From: an uncultured Eubacteriales bacterium
Lineage (GTDB): Bacteria; Bacillota; Clostridia; Oscillospirales; Oscillospiraceae
Length of the DNA stretch: 58,591 bases
NCBI GenBank assembly: GCA_900549475.1
Contig: UROF01000014.1
Location: 1 to 58,591, forward strand
Direction: 5' to 3'
The stretch's first letter is position 1. Each line of letters opens with the position of its first letter. The translations under genes and the position numbers were made by a program. Below are positions 49,230-57,041 of this stretch, piece by piece. Below the pieces are notes generated by a model. That model was given only the letters and a program-made list of their open reading frames with translations. It was not told the DNA's origin and ran no database searches.

Positions 49230-50129
49230 ATGAACCAGAAGAAAAAACATCGCCTGGAGAGCTTTCTCCCCTGGGATACGGCATCCATTACCCAACACCT
49301 GGAGCTGATGGCCCGAAAGGGCTGGCAGCTGGAGAAGGTAGGGTCCTTCTTCTGGACCTACCGGCAGGAAAAACCGGCAGAGCTCCACTACGCCATTACC
49401 TACTTCCCCGACTCCCAGTTCCAGGGAACCTTCGGAGAACCGGCGGAGGACCAGGCCACCTACTGTGACTACTGTGCCGCCGCCGGGTGGCAGCTGGTGT
49501 GCTGCTATGGGCCCCAGCAGGTTTTTGTCAGTAACCGGACCGCCCCGGTGCCCATTGAGACCGACGAGAAGGAAAAACTTACCGCCATCCACCGCAGCAC
49601 AAAGAAAACACTGCTGCTGCCTCTTGCCATCCTGCTGCCGCTGATGCTGGTTCTGTACTGGCCCACCTGGGGCTATCCCGCCTGGGTCTCCTCCCTTCCC
49701 GGGGGCAGCAGAATCCTCTATCTGTCATGGGCCGTGCTGCCCTTTGTACTGACTCTCTGTATGCTGTGGTTGGTGGCGGACTACCTGGTGTGGTACCTGC
49801 GCTCCCGGCGAGCAGTGGAGCGGGGCGGGGCCTGTCTCTCCGCCAACATCCGGCTCCGGCGAATCGTCCAGTGGTTTCCGGTGGCCACCTACGCCGCATA
49901 TTATCTGCTGCTGCTGTGGACCACGGCGGCGGCAGGGCAGACCTTGTTCCTTCTGACCCTGGCAGGGGCTGCGGCGGTGTTGGTCGTAGGGACCTGGGGC
50001 CTGCTGCGGCTGCTGAAAAGGCGGAGCAGCAAGGTGGATGAAAGCGTGGTCATTGCTGTGGCGGTATGTCTGGGCCTGATCTGCTTTGCCGCTCTGGGAA
50101 GCGGTCTGTTTCCGTTGGGCCCATTCTAA
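49230..50129 (+). CDS. DUF2812 membrane protein, short paralogue
   Basis: A 299-residue paralogue of the preceding protein, with the same domain order in residues 1-115 (LPWDTASITQHLELMARKGW, FFWTYRQEKP, HYAITYFPDSQ, ATYCDYCAAAGWQLV) and IETDEKEKLTAIHRS shared nearly word for word before the helices. Four to five transmembrane segments follow, then it ends without the extra C-terminal domain. Probably arose by tandem duplication; GGAAAGGAG is upstream of the ATG. A terminator at 50221 ends the operon. Confidence 0.87.
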   Translation: MNQKKKHRLESFLPWDTASITQHLELMARKGWQLEKVGSFFWTYRQEKPAELHYAITYFPDSQFQGTFGEPAEDQATYCDYCAAAGWQLVCCYGPQQVFVSNRTAPVPIETDEKEKLTAIHRSTKKTLLLPLAILLPLMLVLYWPTWGYPAWVSSLPGGSRILYLSWAVLPFVLTLCMLWLVADYLVWYLRSRRAVERGGACLSANIRLRRIVQWFPVATYAAYYLLLLWTTAAAGQTLFLLTLAGAAAVLVVGTWGLLRLLKRRSSKVDESVVIAVAVCLGLICFAALGSGLFPLGPF

Positions 50130-50220
50130 GAATTTCCTCCGGGGAGGGAACAGTACATCGACACCAGTGACGGCGTTCCTACCGTCAGCCATGTCCCGTC
50201 CCTGAGGCCTGATCATAAAA

Positions 50221-50251
50221 AAGCCCTGTCCGGTATAACCGGACAGGGCTT
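50221..50251. terminator. Bidirectional terminator
   Basis: AAGCCCTGTCCGG pairs with CCGGACAGGGCTT around TATAA; A-run left, T-run right. Serves the DUF2812 operon and the convergent symporter gene. Confidence 0.88.
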
Positions 50252-50263
50252 TTCCTATCATCG

Positions 50264-51688
50264 TTACACTTCCAGAACCACGGAGGGCTTTGCCTTATAG
50301 GTAGCCAGGCTCACAAACACCAGCAGCAGCCCGCACACCAGGGAGCCGGGGATGGCAGCCCCCAGGCCGAAGGGCTGGTCCAGCAATTTCCAGATCACCG
50401 TGACGGAGAATCCGCCGATCATAGCGGAGAGGACTCCGGCATTGGTGGCTTTCTTCCAGTACAGGGCTGCCAGAGCGGGCAGACCTGCCGCTGCCGCGTA
50501 GAAGGTAAAGGACAGTGTCACCACCGTATAGGCGCTGTGGATATACAGAGCGATGACCAGGGCCCCCAGGGCCAGCACCACCGAGGCAATACGGGAAAAG
50601 AGGATCTCATGCTTCTGAGACATATCCGGCTTGAACGTCTTGCCCAGGTCGTGGACCACCGTCTGTACCGACACCAGCAGATAGCTGTCCGCCGTGGACA
50701 TCATCACCGACAAAATACCGGAAAGGGCCAGGCCCGTCAGACCGGGAGGCAGGATCTTGATGGCCAGAGCAGGGATCACCGCGTCGGCCGTGCCATACTC
50801 CGCCACCACATCCGGCAAAATCTGCTGAGCGGCAAGTCCCATGATAAACAACAGGACAATGGTCACCGCATAGGCAAAGGTGCCCCAGAACATACCCTTT
50901 TTGGCCGCCTTCGGGGACTTGGCAGCAAAGGCGCGCTGCCACATCTCCGCTCCCGCCATGGTGAACACCAGGTAGGTGACGATATCTCCCAGGATATCAC
51001 CGTTGATGTAGGGGGTAATATAGCTCTTGTCCAGGTTTTCCCAGAAGTTTCCAAATCCCCCCAGATAGTTGATGCTGGAGGTAGGAATAAGAAGATAGAC
51101 AAAAATCAAAAGCATGAAGAACTGGACCACATCCGTATACACCACGCCGAAAAGGCCGGAAGCAGCCGTGTAGATAATGAAGATCAGGGTGGCAATGAAA
51201 GCGCCCATTTCGTAGCTGATGCCCACCTGGCCTCCCAGGAGCTTGATAATGGTAGCGGTGGCCGTCACCTGAGCCGCCACGGTACCCACCATGGCAAATA
51301 CCACCATCACCGACAGAACGCACTTAGCCGTTTTACTGAAGCGGTAGCCGAACAGTTCAGGAATGGACTCAATGCTGTATTTTTCGCCCACCCTTTGGAT
51401 ACGTCCGGAGTATCCGGCAAAGATAAACATACCGATCATATAGGGGATAGCTGTGGCCACAGCCTTGAAGCCCTCCTGATAGGCCACCGCTGCCCGGCCC
51501 ATCATGGCGCTGCCGCCGATGATGGTGGCGCACACCGTGGCCATCAGCACCACCGGGCCCAGGGTGCGGCCCGCTACATAGAAATCGTCGGTATTCCGGA
51601 TCCGTTTGACGAACCACACACCGACCAGCAGCATGCCCACCAGATACAGCCCAATGATCCCCAGATCCAACACGGTAATATCAGACAT
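50264..51688 (-). CDS. Sodium:solute symporter (SSS family)
   Basis: A 474-residue symporter with about 12-13 helices. Signatures: DFYVAGRTLGPVVLMATVCATIIGG (about 35-59), GYRFSKTAKCVLS, and the AALSGILSVMMSTADSYLLV-type segment (about 330-350; here LALSGILSVMMSTADSYLL) which holds Na+-site Ser/Thr residues. The solute is not determinable from sequence (proline, pantothenate and short acids are family substrates). AAGGAG is 8 bases before the ATG at 51688. The 5' leader is about 300 bases long with repeated hairpins, see separate entries. Confidence 0.92.
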   Translation of the reverse strand: MSDITVLDLGIIGLYLVGMLLVGVWFVKRIRNTDDFYVAGRTLGPVVLMATVCATIIGGSAMMGRAAVAYQEGFKAVATAIPYMIGMFIFAGYSGRIQRVGEKYSIESIPELFGYRFSKTAKCVLSVMVVFAMVGTVAAQVTATATIIKLLGGQVGISYEMGAFIATLIFIIYTAASGLFGVVYTDVVQFFMLLIFVYLLIPTSSINYLGGFGNFWENLDKSYITPYINGDILGDIVTYLVFTMAGAEMWQRAFAAKSPKAAKKGMFWGTFAYAVTIVLLFIMGLAAQQILPDVVAEYGTADAVIPALAIKILPPGLTGLALSGILSVMMSTADSYLLVSVQTVVHDLGKTFKPDMSQKHEILFSRIASVVLALGALVIALYIHSAYTVVTLSFTFYAAAAGLPALAALYWKKATNAGVLSAMIGGFSVTVIWKLLDQPFGLGAAIPGSLVCGLLLVFVSLATYKAKPSVVLEV

Positions 51689-51996
51689 AGTACGCTCCTT
51701 TCTCACCAACGGCCAAAGGGACACTCCGCACTTTGCCAGCCGGAAAAAGAGCAGCCGCCTGCGCAAATGCGCAGACGGCAAAGGGCAGTTCCCGCCATAA
51801 AACGACAGCCGCCCGCGCGTACGCGCAGGCGGCAAAGGCAGCGTTCACTGTAAAGACAACGACGAGCATCAAAGGCAACGCCTCGGCATTCCTGTTTTGT
51901 GATCCTCTCTATACCTTTCTCCTTTGCCTGGCCAATACTTTGCGGCTGACGCCGCGGAGCCGCTGCCGCCCTGGAAACAGGCGGCAACTAGTTAGT
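51689..51996 (-). promoter_or_regulatory. Long structured 5' leader of the symporter gene
   Basis: From the predicted start near 51996 to the ATG at 51688 there are about 308 transcribed bases with no convincing gene. It carries three related GC-rich hairpins and conserved-looking purine stretches (GGAGAAAGGTATAGAGAGGATC near 51930-51900). I could not match it to a known riboswitch class. It may be a cis-acting RNA sensing the transported solute, or simply a repeat insertion. Confidence 0.45.
51752..51986 (-). repeat. Three related palindromic hairpins in the symporter leader
   Basis: On the plus strand CAGCCGCCTGCGC...GCGCAGACGGCAAAGGGCAG (51752-51788) and CAGCCGCCCGCGC...GCGCAGGCGGCAAAGGCAG (51806-51842) are near-identical palindromic units about 54 bases apart. 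A shorter third, TGCCGCC...GGCGGCA (51964-51986), shares the core. Loops differ (AAAT, GTAC, CTGGAAACA) while stems are kept, as expected of selected RNA structures or an intergenic repeat family. Confidence 0.65.
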
Positions 51997-52002
51997 AAGC
52001 TA

Positions 52003-52032
52003 ATTATACCAAAAAATGGATGGCCCTGTCAA
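52003..52032 (-). promoter_or_regulatory. Promoter of the symporter gene
   Basis: On the minus strand TTGACA (52032-52027), 18-base spacer, TATAAT (52008-52003). The -35 lies in the loop and the -10 in the outer arm of the terminator hairpin of the preceding ybaB gene. Confidence 0.78.
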
Positions 52033-52056
52033 AAGGGCCATCCACTTTTTGGTATA
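52005..52056 (-). terminator. Terminator of the dnaX-ybaB operon
   Basis: A 22-bp stem (TATACCAAAAAATGGATGGCCC with its complement, one mismatch) with 8-base loop. On the minus strand the core GGATGGCCC/GGGCCATCC is followed by six T residues. It lies about 90 bases after ybaB. Confidence 0.8.
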
Positions 52057-52143
52057 CAACACAATATTTTTTGTCGCTTATCATGCAATCCGCCGATTTT
52101 TTCGGGTCATTTCGACAAATCGGACCGCAAACCTCAACACTTG

Positions 52144-52506
52144 TTACAGGCCAAAGGCACCCAGATTCAGGCCGCCGCTGGCACTGTCCACCGCCTTGTT
52201 CATGGCCTCCTCGGCCTGGCGCAGCGCCTCGTTCACCGCGGAGAGGACCATATCCTGGAGCATCTCCGCATCCTCGGGGTTCATAGCCTCCGGAGAGATG
52301 ACCAGCTCTGTTAGTTCCTTTTTGCCGTTGCAGGAGGCCTTCACCGTGCCGCCGCCCACAGAGGCAGTGAAGATCGTAGCCTCCACCTCCTGCTGGACCC
52401 GCTCGATCTCCTTCTGCATCTTCAGCAGCTTCTGCTGCATCTGGGCCTGCTGGCGCATCATACCGCCGCCCATCATCCCGCCTCGGGGAAATCCGCCTTT
52501 TGCCAT
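52144..52506 (-). CDS. ybaB: YbaB/EbfC family nucleoid-associated protein
   Basis: A 120-residue DNA-binding dimer. After a Gly/Met-rich start (MAKGGFPRGGMMGGGMMRQQ) comes the YbaB core: QMQQKLLKMQKEIERVQ (about 22-38), VGGGTVKASCNGKKELTEL (about 50-68) and EDAEMLQDMVLSAVNEALRQA (about 77-97). It binds and may bend DNA. Order dnaX-ybaB is conserved in bacteria, but recR, the usual third gene, does not follow. Gap to dnaX is 31 bases; GGAGAAC precedes the ATG. Confidence 0.95.
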   Translation of the reverse strand: MAKGGFPRGGMMGGGMMRQQAQMQQKLLKMQKEIERVQQEVEATIFTASVGGGTVKASCNGKKELTELVISPEAMNPEDAEMLQDMVLSAVNEALRQAEEAMNKAVDSASGGLNLGAFGL

Positions 52507-52537
52507 GGATCTCGTTCTCCTTTGTCGTATTTTTCAG

Positions 52538-54373
52538 TCACTTTACCGTGAAGGAATCATAGTTCCTGCCCTGCCGGATCAGCTCCTCCAGCTTGTCCTC
52601 CTGGGGCAGGGGATCATTCTTTCCGCTCAGAGTGTAACGCACCCCAATGGAGCGGCCCAGGTAATCCCCGGTGACAGACTTCAGCACCTCCGTCACCGCC
52701 GGGCAGTCCAGGGTCTCCAGGGTCAGGTCGTCGCCGCAGCGGACCACCAGCATGTCCCCCTCCATGGTGCCCCGGGCATCGTCCAGCATGAACTGGTACA
52801 TGGGCATCACCTGGTCTTTATAGCGCTCGATCAGCTTGCTCCAGACGTCGTCCCCACCGGAAGCCGGGGCGGACGGCCGTACAGGATCTGCCGGGGACGC
52901 CGACGGCGTCCGTGCCCCAGCCGCTGAGGCGTGTCGGGCCATCCCGGCACTCTCCCCATCCGTTAACGGGGGAGCGTCGCTGTCGTCGGGGGGTGGGACA
53001 TCCCGGTCATCCAAAGGCGGACGGCTGTCCGCCTGCTGGAAAGCAGGCTCCTCCCAGGGGGGCACGTCGCCGCCGATGGGGGCAGGGTCCTCCCAGGGGG
53101 GCGGGGCGCTGGCCGGGGCGGACGCCGGTTTCTCCCGGCGCTGCTCCACAGGCGCGGCAGTTTTTCTCTCGGAACGTACCGGGGAAGGCGCTGCCTCCCG
53201 CTGCACACTGCTTCTCTGGCTGCGGCCATTTCCAGGCAGGCCGCCCTCCTCCAGCCGTGCCACCCGGGCGGCCAAAGCGGTAAGATCGCCGCAAAGGCTC
53301 TCGTCGCACAGCCGCATCAGGCACAGCTCCGCATCCGTACGGCGGTTGGCACTGAGGGGCAGCGCTGCCAGGGTATCCTGAAGCCGGGTGGTGATATGGA
53401 TCAGCCGGGTAGGGGTGATGCCGGCGCTGAGGCCGTCCATCATGGCAGTATCGTAGCCGCCGGAGAGAAGGGCAGCGCCCCCCTCCGGGGCAGTGGCCCG
53501 GATCAGCAGATCCCGGGCCAGAGTGGACAGCTCTCCCAGCAGGGCACTGACATCCTTGCCCCCCTGATAGAGCTGGTTCAGCAGCAGCAGCGCTGCCTGT
53601 GTTTCCCGGGACAAAATATATTTCATCATCTGTGCCGTCTGGAGGTTCCCTGCCAGTCCCAGCACATCCAATACATGCTCTTTATTGATCTCCTTCCCGC
53701 CGGAACACTGGTCCAGCAGGGACAGCGCGTCCCGCAGGGCCCCGTCGCTGAGCCGGGAGAGCAGCTCTGCCGCGTCCTCCGTCAGCGTCATGCCCTCCTG
53801 GGAAGCCACATACAGCAGCCGCTTGGCAATATCCTCAGGCTGGATGCGCTTGAAAGCAAAGCGCTGGCACCGGGAGAGAATGGTGGCAGGCACCTTGTGG
53901 AGCTCCGTGGTGGCCAGAATAAAGATCAGGTGGTCCGGAGGCTCCTCCAGGATCTTCAGCAGGGCATTGAAAGCCGCCGTACTGAGCATGTGGACCTCGT
54001 CCACGATATACACCCGGTAGCGGACATTGGCAGGGGAGTAGATGGCCTCGTCCCGGAGGGCACGGACATGGTCCACGCCGTTGTTGGAGGCGGCATCCAG
54101 CTCCAGCACATCCAGAAGGCTGCCGTTGTCGATGCCAAGGCAGGCATCACACTGGTTGCAGGGGTCGCCGTTCACCGGGTGACGGCAGTTCACCGCCTTG
54201 GCCAGAATTTTGGCGCAGGTGGTCTTGCCGGTGCCCCGGGTGCCGGTGAAAAGATAGGCGTGGCTCAGGCGGTCCTCCGCCACCTGGCGGCGCAGGGTCT
54301 CGGTAATATGGGCCTGCCCCACCACGTCCTCAAAGGTCTTGGGGCGCCATTTGCGGTAGAGGGCCTGATACAT
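52538..54373 (-). CDS. dnaX: DNA polymerase III subunits gamma/tau
   Basis: A 611-residue clamp-loader ATPase. YQALYRKWRPKTFEDVVGQ start, Walker A FTGTRGTGKTTCAK (about 42-55), zinc cysteines CRHPVNGDPCNQCDAC (about 64-79), Walker B VDEVHML (about 125-131), ATTELHKVPATILSRCQRF sensor and arginine-finger region (about 154-172). Residues about 400-510 are a Pro/Ala/Ser-rich linker, then a tau-type domain. No obvious slippery A-run is seen for making a short gamma form. Start at ATG 54373 with GGAGGTGG upstream. It lies 68 bases after the SRP RNA. Confidence 0.97.
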   Translation of the reverse strand: MYQALYRKWRPKTFEDVVGQAHITETLRRQVAEDRLSHAYLFTGTRGTGKTTCAKILAKAVNCRHPVNGDPCNQCDACLGIDNGSLLDVLELDAASNNGVDHVRALRDEAIYSPANVRYRVYIVDEVHMLSTAAFNALLKILEEPPDHLIFILATTELHKVPATILSRCQRFAFKRIQPEDIAKRLLYVASQEGMTLTEDAAELLSRLSDGALRDALSLLDQCSGGKEINKEHVLDVLGLAGNLQTAQMMKYILSRETQAALLLLNQLYQGGKDVSALLGELSTLARDLLIRATAPEGGAALLSGGYDTAMMDGLSAGITPTRLIHITTRLQDTLAALPLSANRRTDAELCLMRLCDESLCGDLTALAARVARLEEGGLPGNGRSQRSSVQREAAPSPVRSERKTAAPVEQRREKPASAPASAPPPWEDPAPIGGDVPPWEEPAFQQADSRPPLDDRDVPPPDDSDAPPLTDGESAGMARHASAAGARTPSASPADPVRPSAPASGGDDVWSKLIERYKDQVMPMYQFMLDDARGTMEGDMLVVRCGDDLTLETLDCPAVTEVLKSVTGDYLGRSIGVRYTLSGKNDPLPQEDKLEELIRQGRNYDSFTVK

Positions 54374-54440
54374 GGCCCCACCTCCTATCCATGGACTGGG
54401 GATCGCTTCCTGCCGCCTGTCTCAGGGACTTGACGGCAAA

Positions 54441-54612
54441 AAGAGACACCATGAAATACTCTCCGCAAGCATCCGCTCCGAACCGGCACCCTCGCGGCAC
54501 ATGTTGTCCCGCTTAATGCTGCTCGGTTCCCCGCCTGACATGGTTCACAGGCATCCATTGCGCGAGACCGGAGCCTCAACACGAATGCTTGCGGAGGGTA
54601 TTTCATGGTGTA
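54441..54612 (-). ncRNA. ffs: Bacterial signal recognition particle RNA
   Basis: Minus-strand RNA of about 170 bases. Domain IV is clear: CTGTGAACCATGTCAGG, a GGGGAAC tetraloop region and CGAGCAGCATTAAGCGGG match the Ffh-binding core (GUCAGG...GGAA...AGCAGC). The ends close a long helix: CACCATGAAATAC-CTCCGCAAGCATTCG with GATGCTTGCGGAG-GTATTTCATGGTG. A consensus promoter and a T-run (TCTCTTTTTG) bracket it. Ends are estimates. ffs-dnaX adjacency is normal in Firmicutes. Confidence 0.93.
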
Positions 54613-54618
54613 GTTGGT

Positions 54619-54647
54619 ATTATACACGATTGGCTCCGGGATTGCAA
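54619..54647 (-). promoter_or_regulatory. Promoter of the SRP RNA gene
   Basis: On the minus strand TTGCAA (54647-54642), 17-base spacer, TATAAT (54624-54619); predicted initiation falls at the 5' end of the closing helix. Confidence 0.84.
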
Positions 54648-54676
54648 GGGGCAATTTCCGCCAGGCCGGGACGGAC

Positions 54677-55291
54677 TTACTCCGCCAGCAGACCGTCGAT
54701 GGTCTCGCAGTAATATGCGTACATGGTGTCCGCGTCGTCGGCGCCTGTCTCAATCGCCGCCACCTTGCCGTCAGTGCCGATGATAACGGTATAGGGGATA
54801 AATTCGCTGGGATAGAGGAGGCAGACCTCATATTCCGGGTCCAGGACCACCGGGAAGGTGTAGCCGTTTTTCTCCAGGAAACTGGTCACTGTATCCTCGT
54901 CCTCGCCGCAGTTCACCGCCAGGAGTGCCAGATCCTCGCCGTAGGTCTCCTGAAGCTTTTCAAAGGCGGGCATTTCCCCCACGCAGGGACCGCACCAGGT
55001 GGCCCAGAAGTTCAGCAGCATCACCTTGCCCTCGTGGTCGGAGAGGGTGAACTCGCTGCCGTCGGCCAGCGTGGCGGTAAAATCCCGGTAGGCATCGCCT
55101 TCAGCAATGGGGCCGGAGGGATCGGCGGTCTCTGTTTCGCCGCTGGTATCCTCTGCGGTATTTCCGGCATTGGCGGTGGTGTCGTTTCCACCGGCGCTGC
55201 CGGTATCGCCGGTATTATTGCTGCTCTGGCACCCGGCCAGCAGCAGTGTGAGCGTCAGCAGCAGGATCAGAGATAGTTTTCTCAGATTCAT
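54677..55291 (-). CDS. TlpA-like thioredoxin-fold lipoprotein
   Basis: A 204-residue exported lipoprotein. Signal MNLRKLSLILLLTLTLLLAGC with Cys21 in the lipobox, then a low-complexity Asn/Gly/Thr/Asp linker (about 22-60) and a thioredoxin domain with NFWATWCGPCVGEMPAFEKL (redox WCGPC, about 114-118). It should reduce or exchange disulfides outside the membrane. AAAGGAATC precedes the ATG at 55291. The first 77 bases overlap the upstream 4Fe-4S gene; its signal peptide needs those bases, so the overlap is real. Third gene of a redox module. Confidence 0.9.
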   Translation of the reverse strand: MNLRKLSLILLLTLTLLLAGCQSSNNTGDTGSAGGNDTTANAGNTAEDTSGETETADPSGPIAEGDAYRDFTATLADGSEFTLSDHEGKVMLLNFWATWCGPCVGEMPAFEKLQETYGEDLALLAVNCGEDEDTVTSFLEKNGYTFPVVLDPEYEVCLLYPSEFIPYTVIIGTDGKVAAIETGADDADTMYAYYCETIDGLLAE

Positions 55292-56147
55292 GGGTTTGAT
55301 TCCTTTCCCAACCAAAATAGATGGCCCCTCTGGGGCAAGTGTGGCGGCACAGGCCGCACTGGATGCACTCCCGGTCTCCCACCCGCTTGACGTCCATCAG
55401 GCACTTGCGGGTACACAGGCCGCAGCCGTCGCATTTCCCTTCATCCACCCGGAAGGCCAGCAGCGCCACCCGGCAGAAAAAGGAGTAAATGGCCCCCAGG
55501 GGACACAGGAAGCGGCAGAAGGCCCGGTAGCAGAATACGCACAGCAGCAAAATGGCGGCGCACAGGGCAGTTTTCCAGGTGAACAGCCACCCTAACATCG
55601 GGCGTAAGGACTCCTGGAGAGTTACCAGCGGGATACCGCCCTCCAGCGTACCGGCGGGGCAGATATACTTGCAGAAGCCGGGCAGGGGATAGCCTGCCGT
55701 ATAGGCGTACCACAGGGGGATGGCCACCACAAATACCGCCAGCACGGCATATTTCAGCCAGGACAGCCGGCGGGTCCACTTTCCCTTTTTGATCTTTTTC
55801 CCGGGGATCTTGTACAGCAGCTCCTGGATGAGCCCGAAGGGGCAGAGAAAGCCGCAGATCAGCCGTCCCAGAGCCAGGCCCAGCAGCAGCAAAATTCCCA
55901 CAATGTACAGGGGCAGCTTGTTGGGCATGGCGCTCAGGGCGTTCTGCAGGGAGCCCAGAGGACAGGCGGCCACCGCGCCGGGACAGGAGTAGCAGTTGAG
56001 CCCCGGCACACAGGCCCCTTTCAGGTCTCCTTTATAGATGGTTCCGGAGGCAAATCCGGAGAGGTTGGCGTTATAGAGCAAAGCGCTGGCCAGCTGAATG
56101 CACTTGCGCCGGAAGTCCGGCCGGTTTCTTTTCTTTGTCTTATCCAA
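55215..56147 (-). CDS. 4Fe-4S membrane protein (NapH/CcoG-like)
   Basis: A 310-residue protein with four to five transmembrane helices and many cysteines: CVPGLNCYSCPGAVAACPLG (about 46-65), CGFLCPFGLIQ (about 98-108), CKYICPAGTL (about 159-168), CRFLCPLGA (about 211-219), then two ferredoxin motifs CDGCGLCTRKC and CIQCGLCRHTCP (about 239-274). It probably carries electrons across the membrane to the thioredoxin-like lipoprotein downstream. The start is TTG at 56147, overlapping the stop of the preceding CXXC peptide gene; GGAG is about 10 bases upstream. Its polar tail (after GWERN) overlaps tlpA. Confidence 0.9.
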   Translation of the reverse strand: MDKTKKRNRPDFRRKCIQLASALLYNANLSGFASGTIYKGDLKGACVPGLNCYSCPGAVAACPLGSLQNALSAMPNKLPLYIVGILLLLGLALGRLICGFLCPFGLIQELLYKIPGKKIKKGKWTRRLSWLKYAVLAVFVVAIPLWYAYTAGYPLPGFCKYICPAGTLEGGIPLVTLQESLRPMLGWLFTWKTALCAAILLLCVFCYRAFCRFLCPLGAIYSFFCRVALLAFRVDEGKCDGCGLCTRKCLMDVKRVGDRECIQCGLCRHTCPRGAIYFGWERNQTHESEKTISDPAADAHTAAGRVPEQQ

Positions 56148-56280
56148 TGCCGATACACTCCATACAAATGCGCACTGCCTTGGCCATGGTGGTCTGATAG
56201 CCTCCCTGGGCCACGCCCAGCACCAGGAAAGCCAGACCGCAGGCCGCCAGCAGCAGCTGGGCAGCTCGTTTTTTCTTCAT
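56140..56280 (-). CDS. CD1871A-family small CXXC membrane protein (46 aa)
   Basis: A 46-residue peptide: one hydrophobic helix (LLLAACGLAFLVLGVAQGG, about 9-27) and a C-terminal CMEC (CxxC) motif near residues 39-42, matching the small CXXC proteins that accompany 4Fe-4S/TlpA pairs in Clostridia. Stop and next start overlap by 8 bases, showing coupling. GGAG lies about 12 bases before the ATG. Likely the third part of a membrane redox relay. It was found by context, being shorter than usual gene-calling limits. Confidence 0.86.
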   Translation of the reverse strand: MKKKRAAQLLLAACGLAFLVLGVAQGGYQTTMAKAVRICMECIGIG

Positions 56281-56321
56281 GATCGCGTGTTTCTCCTTTT
56301 TGAGGGGGAGCCCGCCGGGTA

Positions 56322-56349
56322 CGACCCGGCGAAGTACTCCGCCGGGTCG
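56322..56349 (-). other. Hairpin pair between ridA and the CXXC gene
   Basis: CGACCCGGCG pairs with CGCCGGGTCG (56322-56331 with 56340-56349). GCCGGGT/ACCCGGC at 56314-56330 offers an exclusive alternative using the same CGACCCGGC. No U-tract follows on the minus strand, so this may be an attenuator-like or leaky stop rather than a full terminator. Confidence 0.5.
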
Positions 56350-56356
56350 TTGGGTG

Positions 56357-56734
56357 TCACCGGACGGCGATGGCCTCGATCTCCACCATGGCGTCCTTGG
56401 GCAGACGGGCCACCTCCACGGCGCTGCGGGCCGGGGGATCGTTGGGGAAGAAGGTGGCATAGACCTCGTTCATAGCGGCGAAGTCGTTCATGTCCTTGAG
56501 GAACACAGTGGTCTTGACCACATTCTCCATGGTCAGGCCGGCCTGGGCCAGCACTGCCTGGACATTCTTCAGGGACTGCCGGGTCTGTCCGGCGATACCG
56601 CCCTCAGCAAAAGCGCCGGTGGCAGGGTCCACAGGCAGCTGGCCGGAGGTGATGACGATACCACCGGCGCTGATGCCCTGGGAATAGGGTCCGATGGCGG
56701 CGGGAGCCGCCTGGGTCGCAATGATTTCCTTCAT
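56357..56734 (-). CDS. ridA: RidA family reactive imine deaminase
   Basis: A 125-residue trimer-forming enzyme that hydrolyses reactive enamine/imine intermediates such as 2-aminoacrylate made by PLP enzymes. Seen: AAIGPYSQGI (about 14-23), ITSGQLPVDP (about 29-38), and the C-terminal PARSAVEVARLPKDAMVEIEAIAV with the substrate-binding Arg and Glu. ATG 56734 is preceded by GGAGG at 8 bases. It has its own promoter. Confidence 0.95.
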   Translation of the reverse strand: MKEIIATQAAPAAIGPYSQGISAGGIVITSGQLPVDPATGAFAEGGIAGQTRQSLKNVQAVLAQAGLTMENVVKTTVFLKDMNDFAAMNEVYATFFPNDPPARSAVEVARLPKDAMVEIEAIAVR

Positions 56735-56772
56735 AGCACTGTCCTCCATTCAACTATGCTGTAGGTAGGGCT

Positions 56773-56801
56773 ATTCTACCAGAAAACAGGAGACAGGTCA
56801 A
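56773..56801 (-). promoter_or_regulatory. Promoter of ridA
   Basis: On the minus strand TTGACC (56801-56796), 17-base spacer, TAGAAT (56778-56773). The remaining gap to the LacI gene (56802-56997) holds no gene; a TTTTGGAGG/CCTCCAAAA hairpin lies at 56943-56972. Confidence 0.77.
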
Positions 56802-56997
56802 TCGGTACTCCACCGGAAAGATGTGCCGGCAAAGGCCGGGATCGCCTCAGGAAAACCGGCCTTCGGTCCTGTATTTGTCCTGGGCGCTTCCGCTGTTTTT
56901 CCGACAGGATCTCTCTGGCCGCCGGGTAATTATTCCCAAAGATTTTGGAGGTTTTTGGGCAATCCTCCAAAAATCATCCTGCATCCCCCGGGTTTTC

Positions 56998-57026
56998 TTG
57001 ACAAATGGTGAAAAGGTTGCTACTAT
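56998..57026 (+). promoter_or_regulatory. Promoter of the LacI regulator
   Basis: TTGACA (56998-57003), 17-base spacer, TACTAT (57021-57026), followed at 15 bases by two operators. Confidence 0.8.
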
Positions 57027-57041
57027 CAAAACATAAGAGGT

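Noticed and set aside
51752..51842. CRISPR-like repeat spacing
   Set aside because: Only two full units, each an extended palindrome with differing loop, no array and no cas genes.
51681..51878. Possible 65-codon leader peptide overlapping the symporter start
   Set aside because: It begins at TTG without a ribosome site and its sequence simply translates the palindromic repeats; no conservation can be judged here.
54441..54612. Possible protein-coding frame over the SRP RNA
   Set aside because: The strong promoter, long closing helix and conserved Ffh-binding core explain the region as RNA.
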